Assembly: GCF_003573695.1 (NCBI RefSeq)
Contig: NC_039368.1
Span: 77,452,374-77,516,373 of the forward strand
Direction: 5' to 3'
DNA: 64,000 bases
DNA from: Papaver somniferum
Taxonomy: Eukaryota > Streptophyta > Magnoliopsida > Ranunculales > Papaveraceae
A program made the translations under genes and the position numbers. The notes beneath the pieces are model-generated. The model did no database searches and was not told the origin of the DNA. It worked only from the letters and a program-made list of their open reading frames with translations. This document shows positions 43,094-52,588 of the stretch, in pieces (within the stretch, counting starts at the first letter, position 1; each line of letters starts with the position of its first letter).

Positions 43094-45529
43094 TGAAAAA
43101 GCGGGGGTCTAACAACACCACCCAATATTTCTCTTAGCAATCTGTATGGACTAACTCGAATATACTTTTAAGAGAATCAACAAGACTCAATCAATTAAAA
43201 GTATATCAACGAGTTTATATCTATCTCTAGATTTGATTTACTCAAGCAGGAACTGCGAGTTCTAATCAAATACAAGGAATAACTTGGATGGGACCAAAGA
43301 CCAATATCCAAGGATCAATCAATGGCAATCAACAACCAAAGGTTGGATTACTCTAATTGATGATCTAACACACAACATGTATTATTTCAATTATAAAGAT
43401 AAAAAAATATAATGTGGAAATTGAAATAACATAGACACCAGAAATTTTGTTAACGAGAAAACCGCAAATGCAGAAAAACCGTGGGACCTAGTCCATATTG
43501 AACACACACTGTATTAATCCGCTACAGACACTAGCCTACTCCAAGTTAACTTCGGACTGAACTGTAGTTGAACCCTAATTAATCTCCAACTGATCCAAGG
43601 TACAATTATGCTCCTACGCCTTTGATCCCAGCAGGATACTGTGCACTTGATTCCGTTAGCTGATCTCACCCACAACTAAGAGTTGCTACGATCCAAAATT
43701 GCAGGCTTTGACAATAAACAAATCTGTCTCACACAGACAAGTCTATCAAATGATCAATATGTCTTCCATAGATAAACCCTAAAGGTTTTGTTCCTTCTTT
43801 TGATAATAATCAAGGTGAACATGAACCAATTGATAATCCGGTCTTATATTCCCGAAGAACAACCTAGATTAATCAATCACCTCACAACAATCTTAATCGT
43901 ACGATAGCGAAACAAGATGTTGTGGAATCACAAACGATGAGACGAACACATTTGTGATTACTTTTTATATCTTGCCTATCGGAGATATCAATCTCAAGCC
44001 AATCAATCTGATTGTAGTCGTACGGTAGAAGATGCAAGATCAGATCACACAACTACGATAAAAGTAGTATCAGTCTGGCTTCACAATCCCAATGAAGTCT
44101 TTAATTCGTTAACCCGGTTTGAGAAAAGAAAACCAGAGGTTAAAGGAGAATCGACTCTAGTATGCAAACTAGTATCACACGTAAGGTGTGGGGATTAGTT
44201 TTGCACAATACTAGATGTCTCCTTTATATAGTCTTTCAAATCAGGGTTTTTCCTTGGTCACAAAGCAAACAATATCCATCGTTAGATGAAAACCTGATTT
44301 AGATTCAAGCTAATATTTCTCAACTGTTAGATCGAAAACTTAGCTTGTTACACACACTTGACAATGTACACTTCCAGGTTTGTTAACCATACCCAAACGT
44401 ATGCACTTGTTGGTTCAATAATAGTTAACCAAAAGGTTAGCCATATGAGCATTTCATATCAACCATGTTCTTCTTCACCATACCTGGTTCAAATGACTTC
44501 AAATGAACTAGTTAGAGAGTTGTTAAATTGCAAGGAAATCTCACGTACTACACAAGACACAATTGAAGCAAAGATGATTTGATTCACTTGAATCGGTTCA
44601 TGAACTTTTATAGTCACAGTTTGCATACTGCATTCCTTAGTCTTTTTAAGTTTAAGTTCAGAATTCATCTTCAGATGTATAACCTTTCTCAAGTTCGCAG
44701 ACTAGGTTCGCGGACTTAAGCAACCGGTAGAGTTTACAAACTCCAACAGAAAATCTCGGCAAATACCTTCCGCCGGTTCACAGACTGGGTTCGCGGACGC
44801 AGCTAGTTTGTCAACTCCAGCAGAATTTCTCGGGATGAGAAGTTCGGCAGTTCGTGGACTGAGTTCGCGGACTTGGAAACAAGCCATTATTCCGTTTTCT
44901 CTTGATCAACAAAGTTCGCAAACTTTGGTTCAAGGAATAGGAATTATACATAAATGTGTTTCCACAACAATATGTATGTCCACCATTGGTTATGTAATCT
45001 AAACTCTCATTTCAATCATTGAAACATTCTTAGAGGACATTATATAGTTGTTACTCACAAACCATTTCTCGTCAAAGCAATTTTCAGAATGATTGAAACA
45101 TAACATGACTTTCGTCACTAGGTAAAGATGAACTTGGTTGAAGCGAAAAGCTTGCCAACACATATTTCGAGATATAGATAGCGAGGTATACTCGGCTCTA
45201 AATACCAAATATGTATAATCCAAGTATATATATAGCATACGACTTCTTGTCTCAAAGAGTAGGAGATAGAGTAGATAGAATTTTGAGTGACAGATAAGTT
45301 CAAGTCTTCACATATCTTTTTGTCGAGAAGTTCCACCGGTTCCTTAAGTAGTTCTTCTGCTTGTATGATGAATCGCCATGAAATCCTTGAGGTCAACTAC
45401 ACTTTTTATCCTAGTCCGAGACTTATCTATAATAGACTAGAAATCAAGACTTATAGTTTTGATCACTAACATTGACAAACATGCTTGAGATAGCAACGCA
45501 TGCGAGTTTGACCGAGCAATGCTCTAACA
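43094..45529 (-). repeat. LTR-F, 5' LTR in minus orientation (about 2.4 kb)
   Basis: Minus strand TGTTAGAGCATTG at 45529 to TTTTTCA at 43094, next to a primer site. It aligns with LTR-E over most of its length and carries the conserved block at 43400-43520. Its motif array at 44690-44935 consists of GTTCGCGGAC-type 10-mers where LTR-E has GTACGCGTAC-type 10-mers. The outer flank is not a polypurine tract, confirming it as the 5' LTR. Confidence 0.88.
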
Positions 45530-47062
45530 TTGTATTCTCTTTATTAGACATAATAACTTAAAAGTTATTCTTATCACGTTTAAGTTATTTACATGTTATT
45601 TCTGAGTGTTCATTATAAGTTACTTAAAACTTATTTTTAGAAGTAAATTTTATTTTATGCTTTAATCAATGTAGTTTCCACAAAAAACATTGTACTCTTT
45701 GAAACATAATGAATGAATTTCTCTATATAATTGGTGTTTTGGGGTTTTAAATCAACCAATCTCTTGATTCAAACTTGCATGTTAGCTAGTTTAAATATAA
45801 TCGTGGGAGAGGAGTGTAACAATAGTTTTTTTTTTTTAAATATAGTTGTTGAAAATAATTGTATATTCTAATAGAACATAACCCCAAACAATTATATTAT
45901 TGGCCTATAAAACAACAGGCGTCAACACCATTTTCCAAACACAAAATAGAAGCAACATGGAGTGTTCTAAGGTTATTATTCCCTTTTTCTTCAGAGTAGT
46001 TTTAAAGGTTTGTTTATTTTATAACGTACAATCAATCTAGAAATAAAAAAAGCGCCATGTGTTTTCATATGTAGATATATGTATATTATGTTTTCCAACC
46101 ATTGAGCAACATTAATGAGACATTTGCATATTCCGTAAAAATAATATAATAACACAAGAAAAATTACAACTCGGAGGTAACATTAAATCCAACACAAATT
46201 AAATCCACAATATAAAATACTATTAAGCTGAGTTACCTACACCAGGGACATAATGATGCAGGACAAGAATGTGGCAAACCTCATGTACGTGTGAGTAATA
46301 TTATGTCAGGATTAGTTAGTTAGTTCTTTATAATATTTGAATTATCCCCAAGATATTATCTTGGATAGTTATCAAGTTGTAACCGTAAGGAACCTTTATA
46401 TATTCAGCTTCCTGTATTGTAATTGGATTGAATGTTGTTATTATCAAATTTTCAGAAATTTCTGTTTTAAAGTGATTGTTTCACTTGTGTTCTGTGGATT
46501 CAGAATACTTTGTCTTGTGGATTCAAGGCTTTCTTATCATTACCTCTGCGTCACATAACTATCAAGGGTATTGTGAAAATTTGATTTTAACCTATCTTTT
46601 AATATGATTAGCTAAAGAAATTCTAACCCATATAATTTTAATCAATATCAAGGGATAATTAAAATCTAAATCTTGTTTAAAGCATGGAACTTTCTTTTTC
46701 TTAATTTATTTATTTTTTCAAATTTCATTCTATAAACTGTATTTTATTTTTCCGATTACGAATTAATCTTTTTTATTTTAATTTTATTTGATTATGTAGA
46801 TAGTATTTTATAGGTAAATCTCAGTTGCTCACAAAATATGCAACTCTTTTCCAAAAAAACAAAACATCGTGACGGTAGGGATAATTGATGACATTTTAGT
46901 CCTATTTAATGAAGAATACTAGTTTCCTCCCTCACTAAAACATTCATAAGTTCTAATGTATTTTCCCCTAAATTTGATATTTGAGTACTGGTTTATCAAA
47001 AAAGAAAAAATAAAATAAAAAAGGAAGAAGAAGAAGAAAAGGCGAAAAATAAGAAGGGTAGA
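45530..47062. other. AT-rich intergenic DNA, possible short solo LTR inside
   Basis: No gene. The stretch 46293-46540 (TGTCAGGATTAG ... CTTTCTTATCA) has LTR-like features: TG...CA ends, a TATATATTCAG box near 46400 and pyrimidine-rich downstream sequence. It has no target duplication that I can see, so this is only a candidate. Confidence 0.3.
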
Positions 47063-47250
47063 TAGCGCGTTTGGATACCAGAATCAGTGCTTCTGTAGAA
47101 GTAGAAGTCAGAAGTAAAAATATTTTGCTTAACAAAATGTTGACTTCTACTTCTGAAAGTCGTTCTTAAATTTTACACTCAAACTAACTTCTTGCTTATT
47201 GATTTCTAGAAATCGAGAAGCTACCTACGGATGTGTATCCAAACGCGCTA
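47063..47250. mobile_element. 188-bp MITE with perfect 16-bp terminal inverted repeats
   Basis: TAGCGCGTTTGGATAC at 47063-47078 is the exact reverse complement of 47235-47250. The terminal TA at each end may be a TA target duplication (Tc1/Mariner-like) or part of the repeat. The interior has further self-complementarity ('gaagtagaagtcag' and 'tgacttctacttc'). No ORF. Confidence 0.85.
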
Positions 47251-47263
47251 TAAACTTACTTGA

Positions 47264-48670
47264 GAGCTAAATATCTGAGAAATATGTCTTTCTAAGATGT
47301 CAAGAAACAAAGAAAGTGTTCCACCACTTGGTCTGCCATGCTTGACACTATAGATAGTTCGAGGAAAGGGTGTATGTGGCTTGTAGGAAATGGTCATGAT
47401 ATCCAGATTTTTGTTGATCCTTGGATAAACTCTCTTCACGGTGTAGCACCAATCAGAACCGAAGAAGAAGATACAACCATCACCAGATTTAACCATTTTA
47501 TTAATGAAGAATCAGCACAATGGGACACGATAGTTATTCAACAGAATGTAGATGCAGTTGCTGCTCTCCAGATAGGTCAAATTCCAATCAATTCTGGTGC
47601 CGATGATAAGCTTATTAGGAAGCTAACAGACCATGGAAATTTTACTATACAATCCTTCCAGAAAGTACTATACCGGCATCAAGGAGAAACTTCAAAGATA
47701 AAACCCTTTATATGGAGGGCTATCCACAATAGGTTGGGTGCAGCTGAAAAGATTGGCAGACATGTGCCTGAAATTCCTACTGAGTGTGTGATTTGTGAAG
47801 AAGAAGTTGAATCAGTGCACCATCTGTTGTTTCAATGCTCATTTGCACAGGCAGTGTGGTTTGCAACTCCAATGGGCTTTAGATTGCAAGAAAATACACA
47901 AAAAAAATAAAAATCCCACTCATCTATCGAAAGTTGGCTAAACAATGACGATAACGAATACTCGGTTTCGTTAGGCATGGCCATCTGCTGGGCAATATGG
48001 AAAGTAAGAAACAATAAGGTTTTTGAGAAGAAGTCTGACAATATTCAGGGAACTCTCAAACTTGCATTCCGTTGGTTCAATCTCTACTTTAACCTTACTA
48101 TGGAAAGTGATAATGTTGATGTACTGAATACCCCCACCAACTCAGATTTACTGGCAACTTGGTCTCCTCCTCAAGAACCCTACATAAAGATACATGTTGA
48201 TGTTGCATGGAAGAATGGATCATATGCCAGAGTTGCAGTCGCTAGAGATAGTCACAGAGCTAATATTGGTGATAGCACAAGACTAGGTAACTCTGACACA
48301 ATGAGCTATGCTGAAACAGACGGTTTTCTTCTTGCACAAGAGCTAACAGCCATGCTGAACCTGGAATCCATCATCATAAAAGGAAACAGTCAGGTGGTTA
48401 TCCATAGATTGAATGGAACTTCAAGAGCTTCCCCATGAAGAATCTGAAAGATAAGAGACGACGCTAAAAGACATGCTGCTCGTTTCTGTATCTGCCAAAG
48501 CTAGCCAATGCTGCATCTCACTCTTTAGCTGCCTACGCTTGATCTCACAAAGTCCAGGATGATTGGACTAATCTTAATGTCGCAACTAATATACCTATTC
48601 TCTGGAATGTAGCTACCAATTAGTTTTTTTTTTCTTTTCCCCTTCCGTGTACCAAAAAGAAAAAAGAAAA
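47264..48670 (+). mobile_element. 5'-truncated L1 LINE with 12-bp target duplication
   Basis: AAACTTACTTGA flanks the insert at 47252-47263 and 48671-48682. The insert starts inside ORF2 (AKYLRNMSF) and ends in an A-rich tail (ACCAAAAAGAAAAAAG). Only the zf-RVT and RNase H regions are present. Insertion took place two bases beyond the MITE end. Confidence 0.88.
47338..48438 (+). pseudogene. LINE ORF2 C-terminus: zf-RVT and RNase H
   Basis: First part (47338-47910): SRKGCMWLVGNGHDIQIFVDPWI, KIKPFIWRAIHNRLGAAEKIGRH, then ECVICEEEVESVHHLLFQCSFA, a standard plant LINE zf-RVT region with C..C..H..C. A stop at 47908-47910 follows. Second part (47977-48438): AICWAIWKVRNNKVFE, then RNase H with IKIHVDVAWKNG (first Asp kept, DGA replaced by DVA), ETDGFLLAQEL (where AEA or AEM is usual) and IIIKGNSQVVIHRLN (catalytic D replaced by G), ending early. 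The original frame is broken at least twice. This subfamily differs from the 32643-38723 LINE. Confidence 0.82.
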
Positions 48671-48682
48671 AAACTTACTTGA

Positions 48683-49210
48683 CTAAAGCATAACTAACAC
48701 TAATTTAATAATGTATTATATATGACAAATTATACCAAAATTTACACGACATTTGTTGGACTTATTCAGCCTGCAAACCATAGGTCAAACATTTGACACA
48801 ATATTTAAATCTTGCGTCTGCTTCACACTTCCACAGGGTCTAAAATAAAATGTAAAGCCCTACTCATATTATAAGATATAGATTTTCCTATGTCCAGCCA
48901 TATCCACTGTCTAGCAAATTGTACAGTGAAGTATCAAATTCGTATACAACTCTAAAAGTAAACTTTGAGAGTTCCATCCAATCAGGATCCTTTTCTATTC
49001 TTGTTTAGTTTAATCTCTAGATAAGTCCAATAATTGGTGAATCATGTGCACTAGATCGATAGCTAGTACACCTACGCTCGCGGTTTGGCCACATTCTATC
49101 ATATTCGGCGATCCTCAACGCGTATATTCTTCTTTGAGTCAGTAACCATTATGGTTTGGAACTTTTTACTGTACACTGCTAGAACATTTTTGAACTAGTA
49201 TTGCGAAAAT
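48683..49210. other. intergenic DNA, nothing assignable
   Basis: AT-rich, with no ORF or repeat structure that I can support between the LINE target duplication and the Harbinger-like element. Confidence 0.4.
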
Positions 49211-49329
49211 TTAGAGTAATTCTTATGGGATGAACAAACTCAAAGTTTGTTCATTTTGATCCCATTATGGGATGAACAAATCAAGAAAACGGATGTTCAA
49301 ATGAACAGATCTGTTCATTTGAACATCGA

Positions 49330-49507
49330 GTCGCACCATCAGACGCGCGTCTGTTGCAAGGACGCGCGCCATCACTGATAACCGGGGCGAGAGGCTTGCT
49401 GACGCCCGCGTTTCCATTGAAAACGCGTGTTTTTAACTAAATCGCCAGCGTCATCAGAAGAAATTCCAGCGTCTGGATCAATGGCGCCAACGGCTCCATC
49501 TGAACGA
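49330..49507. promoter_or_regulatory. left subterminal GC-rich motif cluster
   Basis: A CG-dense island in AT-rich DNA with repeated GACGCGCG, GACGCCCGCG, CGCCAGCG (49443-49450) and CGCCAACG (49485-49492). It sits between the terminal repeat and the TATA box of the first ORF. Confidence 0.6.
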
Positions 49508-49548
49508 CTGAATAATCTGGTGATCCAACGACCACATTTTTTGAATTC

Positions 49549-49556
49549 TATAAATA
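49549..49556 (+). promoter_or_regulatory. TATA box of first SANT-like ORF
   Basis: TATAAATA, 72 bp before the ATG at 49621. Confidence 0.6.
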
Positions 49557-49620
49557 CTCCTCATTTCAACTCTAAATTCACACATTCTACACATTCTTCT
49601 CTCTCAAATCATCTACAAAA

Positions 49621-50055
49621 ATGCCTCCAAGAGTTCGTGTTGTTAGATTCACTCAACAAGAGGATTTAGCTATTTGTAGAGCCTTTGTTTTTCACACACA
49701 AGATCCTGTCATGCGCAATGTAGCCGATTCGACGTTGAATTTATGGGAGAAAGTTTTCAGAATGTTCACCGCTGAAACTGGGAGCATCCATGGGCGTGCT
49801 TCTCAGGGATTGCAGCATCTTTTTAGTGTAATTAGTATGAATGTATTGGAGTTTGTCGCCCAACTAATGGAGAATCACCAAAATAAGCTCAACGGTGAAG
49901 GCGAACATGAATTGTTGCCCAGAACTCTAGCGATGTGTCCACCATCTCTCCGCGGTCGTCCTTTCGACTTCCATGCTTGTTTCAACATTCTTAGGGTACT
50001 CAACAGATACGATCCCTACATCGCCCTAGGAATTCCACCACCCGAAGAGAATTGA
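49621..50055 (+). CDS. SANT/trihelix-like protein (Harbinger ORF1-like)
   Basis: 144 residues, intact, starting MPPRVRVVRFTQQEDLAICR. The pattern FT..ED..IC.A...HTQDPV...N...S..LWEKVF.MF, a basic middle, a long helix, then RGRPFDFHACFNILR matches the plant SANT/Myb-like domain of proteins often labelled 'glutathione S-transferase T3-like' or NAM-associated. These derive from the DNA-binding ORF1 of PIF/Harbinger elements. In characterised elements ORF1 binds terminal and subterminal DNA and recruits transposase. A TATA box and CT-rich leader precede it. An alternative ATG at 49427 in another frame gives a product without domain and is rejected. Confidence 0.72.
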   Translation: MPPRVRVVRFTQQEDLAICRAFVFHTQDPVMRNVADSTLNLWEKVFRMFTAETGSIHGRASQGLQHLFSVISMNVLEFVAQLMENHQNKLNGEGEHELLPRTLAMCPPSLRGRPFDFHACFNILRVLNRYDPYIALGIPPPEEN

Positions 50056-50469
50056 TGCATATGTAGTTGTTGTTTTAATTTAATGTTCTTTTATTTTCAT
50101 GTATGATGTGGTTGTTCAATGCAGTATGTTTTTATTTATGAAATTGATGGTGCAATGTTTAATCGAAGAAAAAAAATAAATTACTTGATATTGATGGTTT
50201 TAGATAATCGTAATAACACAGAATAAACAACAAATTAAATAACATAATACCATAGTGAATCGATTTTTCCTACAACTTCAATCAGCCCACTCCACCAAAT
50301 AACACCTAGGATATTCCCAGAAATGCCTTCCATATGTGTCTTCTTTAGAAGAAGTCCGCAAATGCATAAAAGTCCTGCAACCGGGCTTTGAGCATGAACT
50401 GATTCTGTGGACAATGCTTGTATTCATGATCTCCATATCCAGAATGCTTGCTGTGTAATAACTCCTTCT
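50056..50469. other. convergent 3' regions of the first two Harbinger-like ORFs
   Basis: AT-rich 414-bp spacer between ORFs that converge from both sides; no further ORF. Confidence 0.45.
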
Positions 50470-50775
50470 TCAATTTTGCTTTAAGTTGAAGTTTTTGCAG
50501 AGTGTTGCGATCTTTTCTTCTTCTTGTTTTTTAATTTCCATAGCATCATCTAACATATGTGGTTCCTCTGGACAATTGAGATCTTGACATTGCAAATACT
50601 TGAGCTTTTCCGGTTGTGATTCAATCACCATTCTGATTCGTGAACAACCTTCCTGCGGACACTTTGAATACATCCAAGGACATTGGATAAGACTGTGGTT
50701 ATCCATGAAACATAATGGACAAACCTCTTTTGCTTCGACACATAATATTTGCTTCCCTTTTCCTTTAGAAAACAT
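50470..50775 (-). CDS. small zinc-knuckle protein of the Harbinger-like element
   Basis: 101 residues from ATG at 50775 (MFSKGKGKQILCVEAKEV). Residues 19-32 form a canonical CX2CX4HX4C knuckle (C19, C22, H27, C32). The next part has CPQEGC and LQCQDLNC, a second set of paired cysteines resembling plant GRF-type or zinc-ribbon fingers. The C-terminus is a charged helix (DAMEIKKQEEEKI). A minus-strand TATAAATA at 50831-50838 lies 56 bp upstream. Zinc-knuckle/GRF proteins bind single-stranded nucleic acids; the role in this element is unknown. Longer ORFs overlapping in other frames lack the motif. Confidence 0.62.
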   Translation of the reverse strand: MFSKGKGKQILCVEAKEVCPLCFMDNHSLIQCPWMYSKCPQEGCSRIRMVIESQPEKLKYLQCQDLNCPEEPHMLDDAMEIKKQEEEKIATLCKNFNLKQN

Positions 50776-50830
50776 GGTGGATGATGAGAGAGAAATCGGT
50801 TGGTTTGGTTTAGAATAAAATATAGTGATG

Positions 50831-50985
50831 TATTTATAATAGAAAATAGGCGTTGGTAATTCAAACGGGCGCTCAAAGGAAATTCTTGGGCGATTTTACT
50901 AATGTCGCCCGAGACTTTACTACAAACGCCAACGACTAAATTTCCATTTCCAACGACAAATTTTTCGTTCTCGTCCTATAAATTT
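50831..50985. promoter_or_regulatory. divergent promoter region inside the Harbinger-like element
   Basis: Two TATA boxes in opposite orientation (minus TATAAATA 50831-50838; plus TATAAAT 50977-50983) flank a GC-rich cluster with GGCGTTGG, GGGCGCTC, GGGCGATT, GTCGCCCGAG and CGCCAACG (50927-50934). The two flanking ORFs are divergently transcribed. Confidence 0.6.
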
Positions 50986-51061
50986 CATTCATTGTATCTC
51001 CAAAATCACATCTTTTTCTTCTTCTTCTACTTTCTTATATCTCTCCTCCTCCTTTGCAGAA

Positions 51062-51511
51062 ATGTCTCCTAGAAATCGTGGTCCCAAGTTTACTGAAGAA
51101 GAGGATATAACTCTATGCAAAACATATTTCTTTCATAGGGTAATCACTGGTGTTCTTATTTCTCATGAAAGTTCTTTTTGGGAGAATGTGTTTTCAATGT
51201 TCGTCTCATTGACGGGAAACCCAGGAAACCGAGATGCTCGTCGATTGCGTGCTCGTTTTCAGCGTATTAGGCTTGAAGTCCAGCCATTTCATTTTTTGGT
51301 AATAGAAATTGATCGAGAAAAATTCAGCGGTGTAACTGAAGATGAAGTGATCCAAACAGCTCTGGATAATTGGGAGGAAGCTCACGGTAAGCCTTTTCGT
51401 TACGAAGCGTGTTTCAGAATTCTAAAAGATGGTCCATCTCAAGCACATCGTTACTGCACTCGAATTCCGCTGCCGGAATTTATAATGGAAGAAGATGTTG
51501 CTCTAGTTTGA
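51062..51511 (+). CDS. second SANT/trihelix-like protein (Harbinger ORF1-like)
   Basis: 149 residues, intact, starting MSPRNRGPKFTEEEDITLCK. The pattern is as in the 49621-50055 protein: FTEEEDI.LCK..F.H, SSFWENVFSMFVS, basic RRLRARFQRI, long helix, then SGVTEDEVIQTALDNWEE and KPFRYEACFRILKDGP. The SG.T.DE..Q.A...W motif followed by FRYE.CF.ILK is the best match here to the conserved C-terminal half of plant SANT-like proteins of the Harbinger ORF1 group. Its divergence from the first copy shows they are old duplicates or were acquired separately. Confidence 0.72.
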   Translation: MSPRNRGPKFTEEEDITLCKTYFFHRVITGVLISHESSFWENVFSMFVSLTGNPGNRDARRLRARFQRIRLEVQPFHFLVIEIDREKFSGVTEDEVIQTALDNWEEAHGKPFRYEACFRILKDGPSQAHRYCTRIPLPEFIMEEDVALV

Positions 51512-51526
51512 TGTTGGTTACATCGT

Positions 51527-51829
51527 ATGACGAGACCAATGAACCATGAAAATTTATGGGAAAGAGTATTGAGACGTTTTGTAGTATCGCGGAACGAAGC
51601 AATAAGAAACAGTAAGAGCCTAGAACTAAGAATTGCGTTCATCAGCAATGAAGTCAAACATTATACGGAAATATTGTGGATGGTTCATCGTAGTAGTTCT
51701 GGATTATCCAACGAAGAACTGAAAACCATCACTCAGACCACGTTTACCGAAGAAAGCGGGAGAGAGTTTAGGCATTTTGAATGCTATGAACTTTACAGAG
51801 AGAATGTCGCTGGATTTGATGTAGTTTGA
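51527..51829 (+). pseudogene. partial third SANT-like copy
   Basis: Directly downstream of 51062-51511. It lacks the N-terminal FTxEED part but retains NHENLWERVLRRFV, SSGLSNEELKTITQTTF and REFRHFECYELYREN, in the order of the second protein. It is open for 100 codons from ATG at 51527. A tandem partial duplication; whether it is translated is unknown. Confidence 0.5.
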
Positions 51830-51960
51830 TGTTTTTATTGTGGTTTATGTTATTTGCAAGTTTAATAAATTGTAATAAATTCACTTTTAATCTGAAGTGG
51901 AAATCTATTTTAAAATATAAACATTTTCATTCTATTAAAAAGATTGAAATAATAAAAACT

Positions 51961-52245
51961 TCAATAAAAATCAAGTACAAGTTTTGGCCTCCTGTTTATC
52001 TTCGTTTGACGTATTTTCCATTCGACGCGCTCTTTGACAGTTTCACCTTTGTTTTTGAATTTTTCGTTGTTAACTTTCAAAATCGGAGCTCTTCTTTGCC
52101 TTTTAGCGGAACATTTTCTTGGAGCAACTTCTAAAACTTGCAATTCCCTTTTACAATTTTCAATCTTTTTAAAACTCCCACATATCTTAGAAACAGCAGC
52201 TTCAAGTTTTGCATCGCTAAAAAGTGTGATCGCCTTTTCAGCCAT
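51961..52245 (-). CDS. small basic protein at the right end of the Harbinger-like element
   Basis: 94 residues from ATG at 52245 (MAEKAITLFSDAKLEAA) with an N-terminal helix, a cysteine/lysine middle (KKIENCKRELQVLEV), and a strongly basic C-terminal half (KCSAKRQRRAP) likely to act as a nuclear or DNA-binding signal. A minus-strand CTATAAAT near 52306-52313 lies about 60 bp upstream, between the ORF and the right GC-rich cluster. No family recognised. Confidence 0.5.
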   Translation of the reverse strand: MAEKAITLFSDAKLEAAVSKICGSFKKIENCKRELQVLEVAPRKCSAKRQRRAPILKVNNEKFKNKGETVKERVEWKIRQTKINRRPKLVLDFY

Positions 52246-52349
52246 TTTTAGAAGAGAAAATTCAAGTGAATTTTGGTGTGAGTGAATTATTCGAAGATGA
52301 TGGTAATTTATAGAGGGAAAAAGTAAAATTCGAAAATTTAAAAACTATC

Positions 52350-52445
52350 CGTTGGCGTCAGCATCAAAAACACCGACGATATCTCTAGTGACGCGGCGTC
52401 ACTCTGCCTGTCGCCAGCGTTTTTGTGCTGGACGCCAACGTTCTG
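52350..52445. promoter_or_regulatory. right subterminal GC-rich motif cluster
   Basis: Contains CGTTGGCG (52350-52357, reverse of CGCCAACG), GACGCGGCGTC, CGCCAGCG (about 52412-52419) and CGCCAACG (52433-52440). It mirrors the left cluster in an AT-rich context. Confidence 0.6.
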
Positions 52446-52588
52446 CCATCGAGCATTAGAGTTTTCATTTAGGTCGCGTGCCTGTTGTTCTAACTCTCAG
52501 TGTTTTCTCATAATGGAAAACCGAGTTTAGCCATCCACCTGGCTGAACAAATTTTTGTGTTTGGCCATTGCCATAGGAATTGCTCTTA

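Larger units (their letters stand above)
39845..45529 (-). mobile_element. 3'-truncated pol-less LTR element with gag-like and accessory ORFs
   Basis: In minus orientation: LTR-F (45529-43094), primer site, gag-like ORF, small coiled-coil ORF, tandem-repeat region, and a 3' noncoding backbone homologous to 14140-14560. Homology stops near 39845, and neither the terminal polypurine tract nor a 3' LTR follows, so the end is lost. No protease, integrase or polymerase motif is seen between the ORFs and the tail. Confidence 0.8.
49214..52585. mobile_element. PIF/Harbinger-like element with four ORFs and no transposase
   Basis: Ends GAGTAATTCTTATGG (49214-49228) and CCATAGGAATTGCTC (52571-52585) are inverted repeats matching at 13 of 15 positions. 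Both are flanked by TTA (49211-49213 and 52586-52588), the target duplication typical of PIF/Harbinger and Tourist elements. The 3.4-kb interior encodes two SANT/trihelix-like proteins and a partial third on the plus strand, and a zinc-knuckle protein and a small basic protein on the minus strand. Each complete ORF has a TATAAAT box 50-90 bp upstream. No DDE transposase is visible, so it would need one in trans. GC-rich motif clusters occupy both ends and the middle. Confidence 0.8.

Noticed and set aside
46293..46540. Copia solo LTR
   Set aside because: It has TG...CA ends and a TATA-like box but no visible 5-bp target duplication or second copy in the window, so it is listed only as a possibility within the intergenic entry.
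49427..49669. 80-codon ORF overlapping the SANT-like start
   Set aside because: It begins upstream of the TATA box and has no domain; the overlapping frame at 49621 holds the recognisable protein.
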